A program made the position numbers and the translations under genes. This document shows, in pieces, positions 43,804 to 51,457 of a DNA stretch of 64,000 nt. Position 1 is the first letter of the stretch. The number at the start of each line of letters is the position of its first letter. The DNA lies in contig CANPVE010000003.1 in NCBI GenBank assembly GCA_947581635.1, positions 1 to 64,000 on the forward strand. The letters run 5' to 3'. Below the pieces are notes generated by a model, which saw only the letters and a program-made list of their open reading frames with translations, searched no databases and was not told where the DNA came from. This DNA is from an uncultured Clostridia bacterium. Lineage in GTDB: Bacteria > Bacillota > Clostridia > Oscillospirales > Acutalibacteraceae.

Positions 43804-44334
43804 ATGACGGATGAACAGCTGGTTTTTGTCATCGTGAATCTTAACAGTGACGCAACCAAGGACAAGCTCATTCGCAGATATTACGACAGCATTTACGCCT
43901 TTGCCTATCGGAGGATTGGCAGCGCCCACGATGCGTACGACGCCACACAGGAAATATTCATCAAGGCAATGAATGCGCTGCCCAGCTTCGACAAGCGGCG
44001 CGCGTCCTTCAAGACATGGTTGTATGCCATAGCGTCAAACCACCTGCGCGATTGTCTCAGACTTCACAAGATTACCGTGGAGCTTCCTCAGGATCTGCCC
44101 GGCGAAGAACGCTTCGAGGACATTGTAGAATTGCGGGGACTTGCGCGGCAAATCATGCTCTGGCTGGAGGCAAATGATTCGGGGGCGTACAGAATCGTTG
44201 AGATGAAGATATTCTTAGACATGACGTTTGACCAGATAGGTCAGACGCTCGGAATCCCCCCAAACACGGTCAAAACGCGTTATTATGCCGCCGTTAGAAA
44301 ATGTAGAAAGGAGTTTTCACAACATGGAAATTGA
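43804..44334 (+). CDS. ECF-family RNA polymerase sigma factor
   Basis: A 176-residue sigma-70 family factor with only regions 2 and 4. Region 2 (about 12-80) reads LIRRYYDSIYAFAYRRIG, DATQEIFIKAM and FKTWLYAIASNHLRDCLR. Region 4 (about 115-170) has the helix-turn-helix MTFDQIGQTLGIPPNTVKTR. It would direct transcription of its own target set, probably including the downstream transporter operon. Ribosome site AAAGGTGGTG. Its stop overlaps the next gene, a membrane protein. No zinc-binding anti-sigma factor (HX3CX2C) is encoded next to it. Confidence 0.95.
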   Translation: MTDEQLVFVIVNLNSDATKDKLIRRYYDSIYAFAYRRIGSAHDAYDATQEIFIKAMNALPSFDKRRASFKTWLYAIASNHLRDCLRLHKITVELPQDLPGEERFEDIVELRGLARQIMLWLEANDSGAYRIVEMKIFLDMTFDQIGQTLGIPPNTVKTRYYAAVRKCRKEFSQHGN

Positions 44335-45070
44335 GTACCCAAGCGAAGAAAAAAAAGAGCAGTCAATTGCAAATATTATCAAGACCACCAAACCTGAACC
44401 TGTGGGAACAATTCGCTTTTTGATAGACGCATACCGCGAAATAGGAATCAAAACGATACTTAGAAATTCATACAAGATATTCATTTTATCTGCGGTAACT
44501 TTTTCACTTCTCACTGCCTGTTCTCTGTTCAAATTTGACATCAATGTGTGCGAAAGGCGATCGATTGTATATTTGCTCTCAATGTTCTTCTATTTTTCTC
44601 CGTTTATCCTGCTTTCCACCGACTTTATGTACCAGATTCAGGAACGTCCCTTTGACGTGTACGAAATGCAAAATACCTGCAAATACACCGCACGTCATCT
44701 GATACTGCTGAGAATGCCGCTCTTTTCGCTTTTCACAATACTGATCGATATCGGCACCGCAGTGGTTTGGTGCAGTCTGGGCGGAACTCAATATCTGCCG
44801 CACATTATCGGTCTGATTGCCTCGGGCGTCATGCTTTATTCGCTTCTGAATATCGCCATGTTCAACAAATTCGGGATTTACGGATACATCGGCTGCGCGG
44901 TGATATGGCTGGGCGGAGCAGCCGTATTCAACGCTGTCGGCACCGATATGAAATACGCGATCCTCACTGGTATTCCCGTAATTATTCACATAATATCCTG
45001 TGCAATGATGGGGCTTGTCCTGAATTTTTCGGTGAGACGATCATACAAGCGACTTATGTTCGGTTATTAA
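44324..45070 (+). CDS. Polytopic membrane protein coupled to the ECF sigma gene
   Basis: A 248-residue protein with a 45-residue charged cytoplasmic N-terminus and about six membrane segments. I do not recognise a named family. The ATG at 44324 has AGAAAGGAG upstream and overlaps the sigma factor stop by 11 bp, so the two are probably made together. That position is typical of anti-sigma factors, but the zinc-finger anti-sigma motif is missing. The N-terminal segment MEIEYPSEEKKEQSIANII could bind the sigma factor, with the membrane domain as sensor. It may instead be a further subunit of the transporter downstream. Both ideas are inference. Confidence 0.75.
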   Translation: MEIEYPSEEKKEQSIANIIKTTKPEPVGTIRFLIDAYREIGIKTILRNSYKIFILSAVTFSLLTACSLFKFDINVCERRSIVYLLSMFFYFSPFILLSTDFMYQIQERPFDVYEMQNTCKYTARHLILLRMPLFSLFTILIDIGTAVVWCSLGGTQYLPHIIGLIASGVMLYSLLNIAMFNKFGIYGYIGCAVIWLGGAAVFNAVGTDMKYAILTGIPVIIHIISCAMMGLVLNFSVRRSYKRLMFGY

Positions 45071-45142
45071 AAATGCATCTTTATTTTTAATGTCACAACA
45101 ATCCAAGTAAATAAGCGTAAAATATACAAAAGGAGAAAAATA

Positions 45143-45871
45143 ATGCTAGAAATTAAAAATGTATCCAAAGCCTTCAAAGATTTCACCGTGCTTGAGGACA
45201 TAAACCTCACGTTTGAAAACGGCGTTTACGGAATGTTGTCGCCAAACGGCGCCGGCAAGACCACGCTCATAAAGATGATAGTGACGCTGCTCATGCCCGA
45301 CGAGGGCGAAATTCTCTGGAACGGAGAGAACATCTCAATACTCGGGGGCAGATACCGCGAGGTTGTGGGCTATCTGCCGCAGAAATTCGGCTATTACAGA
45401 GACGACACTCCCACACAATTTCTCACCTATATAGCCGCGCTCAACGGCGTCGACAGCGACGTTGCCAAAGAACGCTGCGGCAAGCTGCTGGAGAGAGTCG
45501 GATTGGGAGACGTGAAAAACAAAAAGATGAAGAAATTTTCGGGCGGCATGGTGCAGCGCGTCGGAATTGCTAATGCCCTGATGAACGACCCTAAAATTGT
45601 AATTTTCGACGAGCCTACGGCCGGCCTCGATCCGATGGAGCGCGTGCGTTTCAGAAATATACTCGCGGAGCTGGGCAAAACGAAGATTGTCATTCTCTCC
45701 ACACACATTGTCAGCGATATCGAAAACATAGCTAATACGGTGGTTATGATAAAGGATCACAGGGTTCATATCTGCGACACCATAGACAATATTCTCAGGC
45801 AAACCAACGCCGACAATCTCGAATCCGCCTTCATGAACGTCTATGAAGCCGATACACTTATCAATTCGTAA
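45143..45871 (+). CDS. ABC transporter ATP-binding protein
   Basis: A 242-residue ABC ATPase. Walker A is SPNGAGKTTLIKM, the Q-loop region reads VVGYLPQKFGYYRDDTP, the signature is KKFSGGMVQRVGIA, Walker B is IVIFDEPTAGLDPMERVRF and the switch His is in LSTHIVSD. The Walker A starts Ser-Pro-Asn rather than the usual Gly-Pro-Asn, a common variant in this subfamily. It resembles bacitracin- or lantibiotic-type exporters with separate permeases. It lies between the sigma/membrane pair and three permease genes and is likely to power them. Ribosome site AAAAGGAG. Confidence 0.95.
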   Translation: MLEIKNVSKAFKDFTVLEDINLTFENGVYGMLSPNGAGKTTLIKMIVTLLMPDEGEILWNGENISILGGRYREVVGYLPQKFGYYRDDTPTQFLTYIAALNGVDSDVAKERCGKLLERVGLGDVKNKKMKKFSGGMVQRVGIANALMNDPKIVIFDEPTAGLDPMERVRFRNILAELGKTKIVILSTHIVSDIENIANTVVMIKDHRVHICDTIDNILRQTNADNLESAFMNVYEADTLINS

Positions 45872-45888
45872 TTCGTGTGCGACAAAAA

Positions 45889-45973
45889 TGGAGGCGTTAA
45901 TAAAAAATATGAAGATCCTGTTCTTTGAAATACGACGGTATCTGCGGCCGGTAACGCTGGCGATTGTCTGCGT
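45889..45973 (+). repeat. Direct repeat, 5' end of permease copy 1
   Basis: 85 bp that match 47167-47251 in 82 positions. They cover the GGAGG ribosome site and the first 22 codons of the permease. The middle of the two genes has diverged strongly. Confidence 0.9.
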
Positions 45974-47126
45974 ACTCACGGGGTTTTGGATATTGATGCA
46001 TAACTCTTATTACACCAAGTCTCCCTACAGGGACTGGGGATTGCTTTCAGTGGAATATCAAAAGCGATTCGGCAACGTAATAGACGTGGACGAGTTTGAA
46101 ATTATAAAGCAGGATTACGCTGATTTGTGCGCGGAAATTGACCGGGCTTTTGAAAAATACATGGGAGAATACGATGTTCACAGCCTTGATGACTTTCGCC
46201 TGCTTGAAAATGCCAGCTTTCACATAGAAGAGGATTACCGGACTGCGGCGGAGCGATGGGGTTCGGAAAATATTGAGGAACTGTACCAAAAATGCTTAGA
46301 TATCTATTTTGATGGACCGATGGAAACCCAATCCGACAGAGAACAGAAGATCGGCTATTTTATATATGATTTTGAAAGTTTAGATGAAGCGGCGGAAGCA
46401 GCCAGAGCCAATGATCCGGATTGGGGTTATGATAAACTTACCGATTATCAAAAGAACCGAATACTGGAGGATTGCCAACGCCATGAGTTATCGATTATTT
46501 CCGTTCTCTCGTCATATAGTTATACCGAATTTCGCGATGGGTTTAAACAATACTCGGTTTTAATTTACATCATATGTGCGTTCATAGGGGTTCCGTTTCT
46601 GGTGAACAACAAAGTCACAGGTACGCAGACAATTCAATTTGCTTCAAAGCGCGGAAAAAACATTCTGAAAAATCAGCTCGGCGCGGCATTGACAGTTTCG
46701 GCAATTTTTAATATAATCATCGACGCATTTTTCTATATTGTCTATTTTTACAACGGAGACGAGATACATTATCTGTTGAACTGCCCAATTAACGTGGGAG
46801 CGGCCGGAAACCAATTGTGGATTAACATGACATATTTCCAATACGTATTGCTTATTTTTGCCAAAGTTATGCTGCTTTCACTTGCGCTGACCTGTGCGAT
46901 TTTCATTGTATCGTATTTCAGCAAAAATTATATTGTTGCAACGGCGATAGCCGTGCCCTCATTTATGCTGGTATCAACGCTTTCGGAACATTTGGATTAC
47001 CATTTCAATCTTGTTTTTAATTACGCGTGGGAATACCCGCTGATGCTGTTTGCACCAATTGCCGCAATAGTAGCTGTGACGATAATTGTTATGCGCAGAA
47101 CATGGCGGACTGACTACCTTTACTGA
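45909..47126 (+). CDS. ABC transporter permease, tandem copy 1
   Basis: A 405-residue membrane protein: one N-terminal membrane segment (about 12-32), a 180-residue acidic extracytoplasmic domain, then five to six segments in the C-terminal half. This is the ABC-2-like layout of permeases that pair with a lone ATPase. The start MKILFFEIRRYLRPVTLAIV is almost identical to that of the next gene. The ATG at 45909 is preceded by GGAGG at 45890-45894, a 14-base gap, so an earlier ATG at 45888 remains possible. The end and downstream sequence are also duplicated (see repeats). Function: peptide or drug efflux, inferred. Confidence 0.8.
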   Translation: MKILFFEIRRYLRPVTLAIVCVLTGFWILMHNSYYTKSPYRDWGLLSVEYQKRFGNVIDVDEFEIIKQDYADLCAEIDRAFEKYMGEYDVHSLDDFRLLENASFHIEEDYRTAAERWGSENIEELYQKCLDIYFDGPMETQSDREQKIGYFIYDFESLDEAAEAARANDPDWGYDKLTDYQKNRILEDCQRHELSIISVLSSYSYTEFRDGFKQYSVLIYIICAFIGVPFLVNNKVTGTQTIQFASKRGKNILKNQLGAALTVSAIFNIIIDAFFYIVYFYNGDEIHYLLNCPINVGAAGNQLWINMTYFQYVLLIFAKVMLLSLALTCAIFIVSYFSKNYIVATAIAVPSFMLVSTLSEHLDYHFNLVFNYAWEYPLMLFAPIAAIVAVTIIVMRRTWRTDYLY

Positions 47127-47161
47127 TTGGCATTTTTTGAATTTGAGTGTTATGTAAAAAG
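47082..47161 (+). repeat. Direct repeat, 3' end of permease copy 1
   Basis: About 80 bp covering the last 14 codons (IIVMRRxxRTDYLY), the stop and the following linker. It matches 48342-48420 with a few substitutions and a one-base indel. Confidence 0.85.
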
Positions 47162-47166
47162 TCTTT

Positions 47167-47251
47167 TGGAGGCGTTAATAAAAAATATGAAAATCCTGTT
47201 TTTTGAAATACGGCGGTATCTGCGGCCGGTAACGCTGGCGATTGTCTGCGT
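47167..47251 (+). repeat. Direct repeat, 5' end of permease copy 2
   Basis: Partner of 45889-45973; three differences in 85 bp. Confidence 0.9.
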
Positions 47252-48386
47252 GTTTACATTTTTTTGGTATGTGCTCTACGGGGATATCAACAGTTCCAAT
47301 ACAGCAAACCGCAGCTGCCCTTACAATTTATCTGTAGAATATAAGCAGCGATTCGGAAACACAATAGACCGCGACGAGCTGGAGGAAATAAAGAAGGACT
47401 ATGCGAATATAATTGCCCAACTGGACGCACTTTACGACGAGTATACGGGCAAGTACGGAGTTCACAGCAAGGCGGATTATGATTTGATTTTCGCTGCGAT
47501 TTCAGATGGCAAGGGGTGCGAGGAATACAGCGCCGCAGCGGAAAAATGGGGCGAGGAAAATCTCACTGAAATATATGACGCCTGCGAGGATATTCATTGG
47601 CAAGACCCTATAAATATTCTTGAATTTAAGGCCCAGGATATAATGAATGTCATAGAGTACTTTGAGATACTTGACAGTTCTGACATTGACAGCTTTAGTG
47701 AAAACAGCCAAGCCGCCAAGGAACGTTTAAGGCAATATCGGGCTTCCGGAGAAGTTTCCCTTTTGCTGACAAATTTTGGGGGCGACTATTACTTTAAAGA
47801 ACAATTTAAATATTGGTCGCTGTTTATTTATATAATCTGCGCTCTGATAGTTGCGCCAGTACTGGTGGGAAACAGAGTGACAAATATCCAGTCAATGCAG
47901 TTCGCTTCAAGGTGCGGCAGGTCAATTTTGAAAAAGCAGTTCACGGCGGCTTTAATAGTCACTGTGTTTGTCAATCTTGCTGTAGACGCTTTTTTCTGCG
48001 GCGTGGCGTTTTTCGCCAAATACAATACGCGCCATTTGCTGAGCTGTTTGCTGAATACAGGCGTGATAAAACGGGCAACGTGGCTCGACATCACATTCTG
48101 GCAATACGTATTGATTATCCTGTGCAGAACCCTTCTGATGTCGCTCTCCCTCACCTGCTTGCTATTCATTCTGTCATACTTCTTTAATAATTACGTTGGG
48201 GTAGTGGCAATCTCAATACCATGTGTAGCATTGATGTATATATATTCTAAAGACATCGAAAACAATTTCTATATAAACCACTCTCCCGTGGTTTACCCGC
48301 TGATGCTGCTTATACCGATTATCACAACAGCAGCCTTAACAATAATTGTTATGCGCAGAATACGGCGGACTGACTACCTTTACTGA
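47187..48386 (+). CDS. ABC transporter permease, tandem copy 2
   Basis: A 399-residue paralogue of the preceding gene with the same layout: one membrane segment, a long acidic extracytoplasmic domain and five to six C-terminal segments. The two share nearly identical N-termini (EIRRYLRPVTLAIVCV) and C-termini (IIVMRR...RRTDYLY) but clearly differ in between. The ATG at 47187 follows a GGAGG site at the same 14-base distance as copy 1. In-frame sequence is open further upstream to 47127, but that part overlaps the repeated linker and lacks a ribosome site. The two may form a heterodimeric channel with the ATPase; inference. Confidence 0.8.
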   Translation: MKILFFEIRRYLRPVTLAIVCVFTFFWYVLYGDINSSNTANRSCPYNLSVEYKQRFGNTIDRDELEEIKKDYANIIAQLDALYDEYTGKYGVHSKADYDLIFAAISDGKGCEEYSAAAEKWGEENLTEIYDACEDIHWQDPINILEFKAQDIMNVIEYFEILDSSDIDSFSENSQAAKERLRQYRASGEVSLLLTNFGGDYYFKEQFKYWSLFIYIICALIVAPVLVGNRVTNIQSMQFASRCGRSILKKQFTAALIVTVFVNLAVDAFFCGVAFFAKYNTRHLLSCLLNTGVIKRATWLDITFWQYVLIILCRTLLMSLSLTCLLFILSYFFNNYVGVVAISIPCVALMYIYSKDIENNFYINHSPVVYPLMLLIPIITTAALTIIVMRRIRRTDYLY

Positions 48387-48420
48387 TTAGCCTTTTTGAA
48401 TTTGGGTGCGATGTAAAAAG
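48342..48420 (+). repeat. Direct repeat, 3' end of permease copy 2
   Basis: Partner of 47082-47161. The linker after it leads into the third permease gene. Confidence 0.85.
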
Positions 48421-48440
48421 ATTGATTGGAGGGAACAGAC

Positions 48441-49565
48441 TTGTTCTTTAAAAATGAAATAAGAAAAATACTGCGATTTCCCCTTTTTTGGATAATCACG
48501 GCGGTTTGCGTGGGATTCAACGCCTTTATAATTACGAGCAATATGTCGTATGAGCGCGTCGGTATAAAGGCTATAAATTCGTACGCCAAGACAGGCAACG
48601 TGCCTGCATTCGACAAATACGGCTTTTGCGAAAATTACGATCAGGTGAAGCAAACCGCGTATGACGACTACTATAAGAATTTTGACATCTGGGAATTCAA
48701 GGAAAACTGCGAGAGTATGTTCGTTAAAAAAAACAGTGAAGCCGCACAGAAAGTTATCGACAACAATTACAAAATCCTCGAGCAGCGTATAAACCAAATC
48801 AAGAGCAACGGCGAGGCGCTTGACGAATACTACCCAGGCACAACCTATTCGCTTCACTACGTGCTTTACGGCAACACATTCACTATAATGCTCTTTGAAC
48901 TTGCCGTCATCGCCATATTAATGACGTCCTATTTGATGAAATATGAGGAGTTTTATTCCACGCACCACACCGTATACACCTCAAAGAGCGGGCGCACAAT
49001 CGTATTCTCAAAGGCGCTGGCCGCAGCTGCGGCCTCGGCAATCGCGGCTGCAATAATAATTTTCACCGCCGCAGCATACTTCCTGATACTTATACCCCAG
49101 TCGACAGATTTTCTCAAAAGCAGCGTCTCGGCGGCAATGGCCACCGAGCAGCGCGGACTGGTAACATATCCGTTTATCACCTGGCAAAAAATGAGCCAAT
49201 TCGGATATCTTGTGCGCGTTTCGCTGCTGTCGATATGCTATGCGGTAATCGCGTCAATGATAACATTTGTGATATCGTTCATCTCAAAGAACGCCTACAT
49301 CAATGCGGTTGTTACGGCGATGCTCTATTTTTCCTTTATTGTGTTGCCATACGTCCTTCCCCGCAATAACCTTCTGGGATTCGCGTTAATGTTCACGCCG
49401 ACGGGAAGTATGTTGAGTGTTTCCAATTGGTTTATGGAATATATATTTAACCCCTTTATGTCATATCCCGGCTATGAAACCTATGTCTGCTTAGGCTATA
49501 TGCTGATATCCGCCCTGATATCAATACCGCTGTGGAAATATTTCAAGGTCAAAAATATAGATTGA
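48441..49565 (+). CDS. ABC transporter permease, third
   Basis: A 374-residue membrane protein with one N-terminal segment (about 12-32), an extracytoplasmic domain of roughly 110 residues, and six C-terminal segments with an Ala-rich helix (AAAAASAIAAAIIIFTAAAY). It belongs to the same general ABC-2 layout but is not a close paralogue of the two upstream permeases. Start is TTG at 48441-48443, with GGAGGG seven bases upstream; the alternative TTG at 48426 overlaps that site. It is the last gene of the ECF/ABC operon and is followed by a strong terminator. Substrate unknown. Confidence 0.8.
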   Translation: MFFKNEIRKILRFPLFWIITAVCVGFNAFIITSNMSYERVGIKAINSYAKTGNVPAFDKYGFCENYDQVKQTAYDDYYKNFDIWEFKENCESMFVKKNSEAAQKVIDNNYKILEQRINQIKSNGEALDEYYPGTTYSLHYVLYGNTFTIMLFELAVIAILMTSYLMKYEEFYSTHHTVYTSKSGRTIVFSKALAAAAASAIAAAIIIFTAAAYFLILIPQSTDFLKSSVSAAMATEQRGLVTYPFITWQKMSQFGYLVRVSLLSICYAVIASMITFVISFISKNAYINAVVTAMLYFSFIVLPYVLPRNNLLGFALMFTPTGSMLSVSNWFMEYIFNPFMSYPGYETYVCLGYMLISALISIPLWKYFKVKNID

Positions 49566-49596
49566 TAGATATTTCATAATAATTGCGGGTAAAAAT

Positions 49597-49655
49597 AAAA
49601 ATTGAGACTGTTTCACATCAAGTTACAATGCGAAACAGTCTCAATTTTATTTTCG
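49597..49655. terminator. Bidirectional terminator after the ECF/ABC operon
   Basis: Perfect 17-bp stem (49597-49613 with 49632-49648, core TTGAGACTGTTTC), loop of 18, T-rich on both sides. It separates converging genes ending at 49565 and 49694. Confidence 0.88.
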
Positions 49656-49693
49656 TTATTTTCAGCTTCACAGCGGGACGCGGCAAACTGTCA

Positions 49694-50356
49694 TCAAAAA
49701 ACAGTTCCTACTGCCGAAATGCCCCGAGATACAGTAAACACTCCGAGACTGTAGAGGGCTATGGACATCGGCTTGCCGATAAGGATTATGAGTAGGTACG
49801 CTTTCCACGACATCTTTGTGGTTCCCGCCAAGTAGCAAATCAATCCGTCGGGTGCGCCGGGCAGAAATATCGCCAATGCAAACAACTTGGTGAATCTGCC
49901 GTGATCTCCCGTCCAATGCTCGTACTTTTCAATTGACTCTGCGGAGAACAGCCTGTACATAAGCGGTTTGCCGCACACCCTCGATATTGCGAAAACGGCG
50001 ACCGACCCGAGCGATATGCCTATGTAGTTGTACCAGAAGCCGTACCACGGGCCGAATATCAACACTCCTCCAAGCAGGGTAACGCCCCCCGGAATTATCG
50101 GCACCGCCACCTGAATCGCCTGAAGCACTATAAACACTATCGGCGCGGATATTCCAAAGCTGTCCACCCAGTCGCGCAGGGACTCCGCCGAGTTAAATAT
50201 TCCCTTGCGGTAGCCCACTATCCCAAACACAACACAGCCAACCAAAAACAAAACCGTCGTTATATTTGTAAATATGCTGACAAACTTATTTGATCCGTAT
50301 TTCTTCCTGTCATCGGACGATTCACAGACCGACTTTTTTTCTTGAACATCACTCAT
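49694..50356 (-). CDS. TVP38/TMEM64 (VTT-domain) family membrane protein
   Basis: A 220-residue protein with five to six membrane segments and a 30-residue charged N-terminus. The VTT domain is visible: VPIIPGGVTLLGGVLIFGPW, YNYIGISLGSVAVFAISRVCGK and FALAIFLPGAPDGLICYLAG, including the Gly/Pro re-entrant loops. Related DedA/TMEM64 proteins are linked to lipid scrambling and membrane homeostasis. Neighbours on the same strand are VanZ and a YtrA-type operon, but the 78-bp gap suggests it can be expressed alone. Specific role unknown. Confidence 0.88.
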   Translation of the reverse strand: MSDVQEKKSVCESSDDRKKYGSNKFVSIFTNITTVLFLVGCVVFGIVGYRKGIFNSAESLRDWVDSFGISAPIVFIVLQAIQVAVPIIPGGVTLLGGVLIFGPWYGFWYNYIGISLGSVAVFAISRVCGKPLMYRLFSAESIEKYEHWTGDHGRFTKLFALAIFLPGAPDGLICYLAGTTKMSWKAYLLIILIGKPMSIALYSLGVFTVSRGISAVGTVF

Positions 50357-50434
50357 ATCATTACACGCTACTCTCTACACCTTAACTGCATCTGATTTTG
50401 GCAATCACATCACCCAGTAACCTTTTGACAGACG

Positions 50435-51121
50435 CTACTTTTCTAAAATCTTTTTAAATTTAACCAGTTTTTTGGTATCCAGCAATTTGAACATCAGACA
50501 GGCGCCCGACACATTCAGAATAAAATCGTCTATGTCAAATGCCCCCGACAGCGTGATAAACTGGATTATCTCTATCGCCGCCACAATTCCTGTCACGGTG
50601 AACGCGAAAGTTTTGAAATCACGCTGCTTTTTAAAAATATTCGGCAGGAAGAACGCCGTCGGCACGAGCGCCGCTGCGTTTCCAAATATATTATAGACAA
50701 ACATCTTAAACGGTATACTTCCGTTTATCACGCTTACAAACATATCGGTCACTGTCCGAAAAGGAATTATGTTGAAAGAGCGCGACATATACATCTTGAG
50801 AAGCTCCATATTCCAATCTGGCATCAAAAGGCGGGAGTTCCTGTCGAGAATCGTCAGATTGACAAGCAGTACGATATACATTGCAAACCACACGCAGAGA
50901 TTGATCCGCATGGGAAGCCGTCTGAAACGCTCGTCCACATTTTTGGAAAGAATAAGACCGCCCACGCACATAAGCGAGCACACCGCAAGAATCAATACGG
51001 TCATGCCTGCCATGGAGATTTTTATCCCCGCGCTCAACTGCATACGCGCGTAAAAAGCAAACGCCGCAGTTGACAGCGCGTATGCAGTTATACCGGTCAA
51101 CTTCATAATCCGTCTTTTCAT
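50435..51121 (-). CDS. VanZ-like membrane protein
   Basis: A 228-residue membrane protein with about six segments. The VanZ core is clear: FNIIPFRTVTDMFVSVINGS, NIFGNAAALVPTAFFLPNIF, AIEIIQFITLSGAFDIDDFI. VanZ contributes to low-level teicoplanin resistance in enterococci; the wider family has unknown roles, and no van genes are nearby. The start is uncertain. ATG at 51121 fits the family N-terminus but has a weak ribosome site, and the frame is open further to 51220. A strong promoter lies at 51268-51296. Confidence 0.82.
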   Translation of the reverse strand: MKRRIMKLTGITAYALSTAAFAFYARMQLSAGIKISMAGMTVLILAVCSLMCVGGLILSKNVDERFRRLPMRINLCVWFAMYIVLLVNLTILDRNSRLLMPDWNMELLKMYMSRSFNIIPFRTVTDMFVSVINGSIPFKMFVYNIFGNAAALVPTAFFLPNIFKKQRDFKTFAFTVTGIVAAIEIIQFITLSGAFDIDDFILNVSGACLMFKLLDTKKLVKFKKILEK

Positions 51122-51267
51122 ATCACACCAACCACAAATTAAAGTCGTCTTAATACCCATACTGCGGCTGCTCTTTACCCAAGTATCATATCGCGGCAAG
51201 TTAAAGAAATCGCTAAGCAAGGATAAAGAAACTATAAATATTTAACCCTTTCTCTTAAATTAACCAG

Positions 51268-51296
51268 AGTATACCACTAATTCTTGTGTTTGTCAA
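51268..51296 (-). promoter_or_regulatory. Promoter for the VanZ-like gene
   Basis: On the minus strand TTGACA (51291-51296), 17-bp spacer, TATACT (51268-51273). It implies a leader of about 140 nt. Confidence 0.7.
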
Positions 51297-51341
51297 CAGA
51301 AATTTATTGTTTTTCGATAACCTTACAAAAATGTAATAATT

Positions 51342-51418
51342 CAATGCGGAATTGATAAAATATTCAGATACAAGCCGGGATACTGAGCCGTATTTTGATA
51401 TTTAACAATTCCGCATTG
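51342..51418. repeat. 77-bp imperfect palindrome
   Basis: Outer 13-bp perfect arms CAATGCGGAATTG (51342-51354) and CAATTCCGCATTG (51406-51418) enclose shorter nested pairs (AAAATA/TATTTT, TCAG/CTGA). It lies between the ABC permease stop and the VanZ promoter. Read on the minus strand it is followed after 12 bases by TTTTTG, so it may act as the terminator of the YtrA-type operon. It could also be a small mobile palindromic unit. The rest of the 51122-51457 gap holds only the VanZ promoter and leader. Confidence 0.6.
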
Positions 51419-51457
51419 TAAAAATTAAATCGCAAATTTCATTTCAATCTTCAATAA

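Noticed and set aside
45843..45908. Upstream extension of permease copy 1 to 45843
   Set aside because: It would overlap the ATPase gene and precede the ribosome site; the duplicated copy shows the conserved start at MKILFFE.
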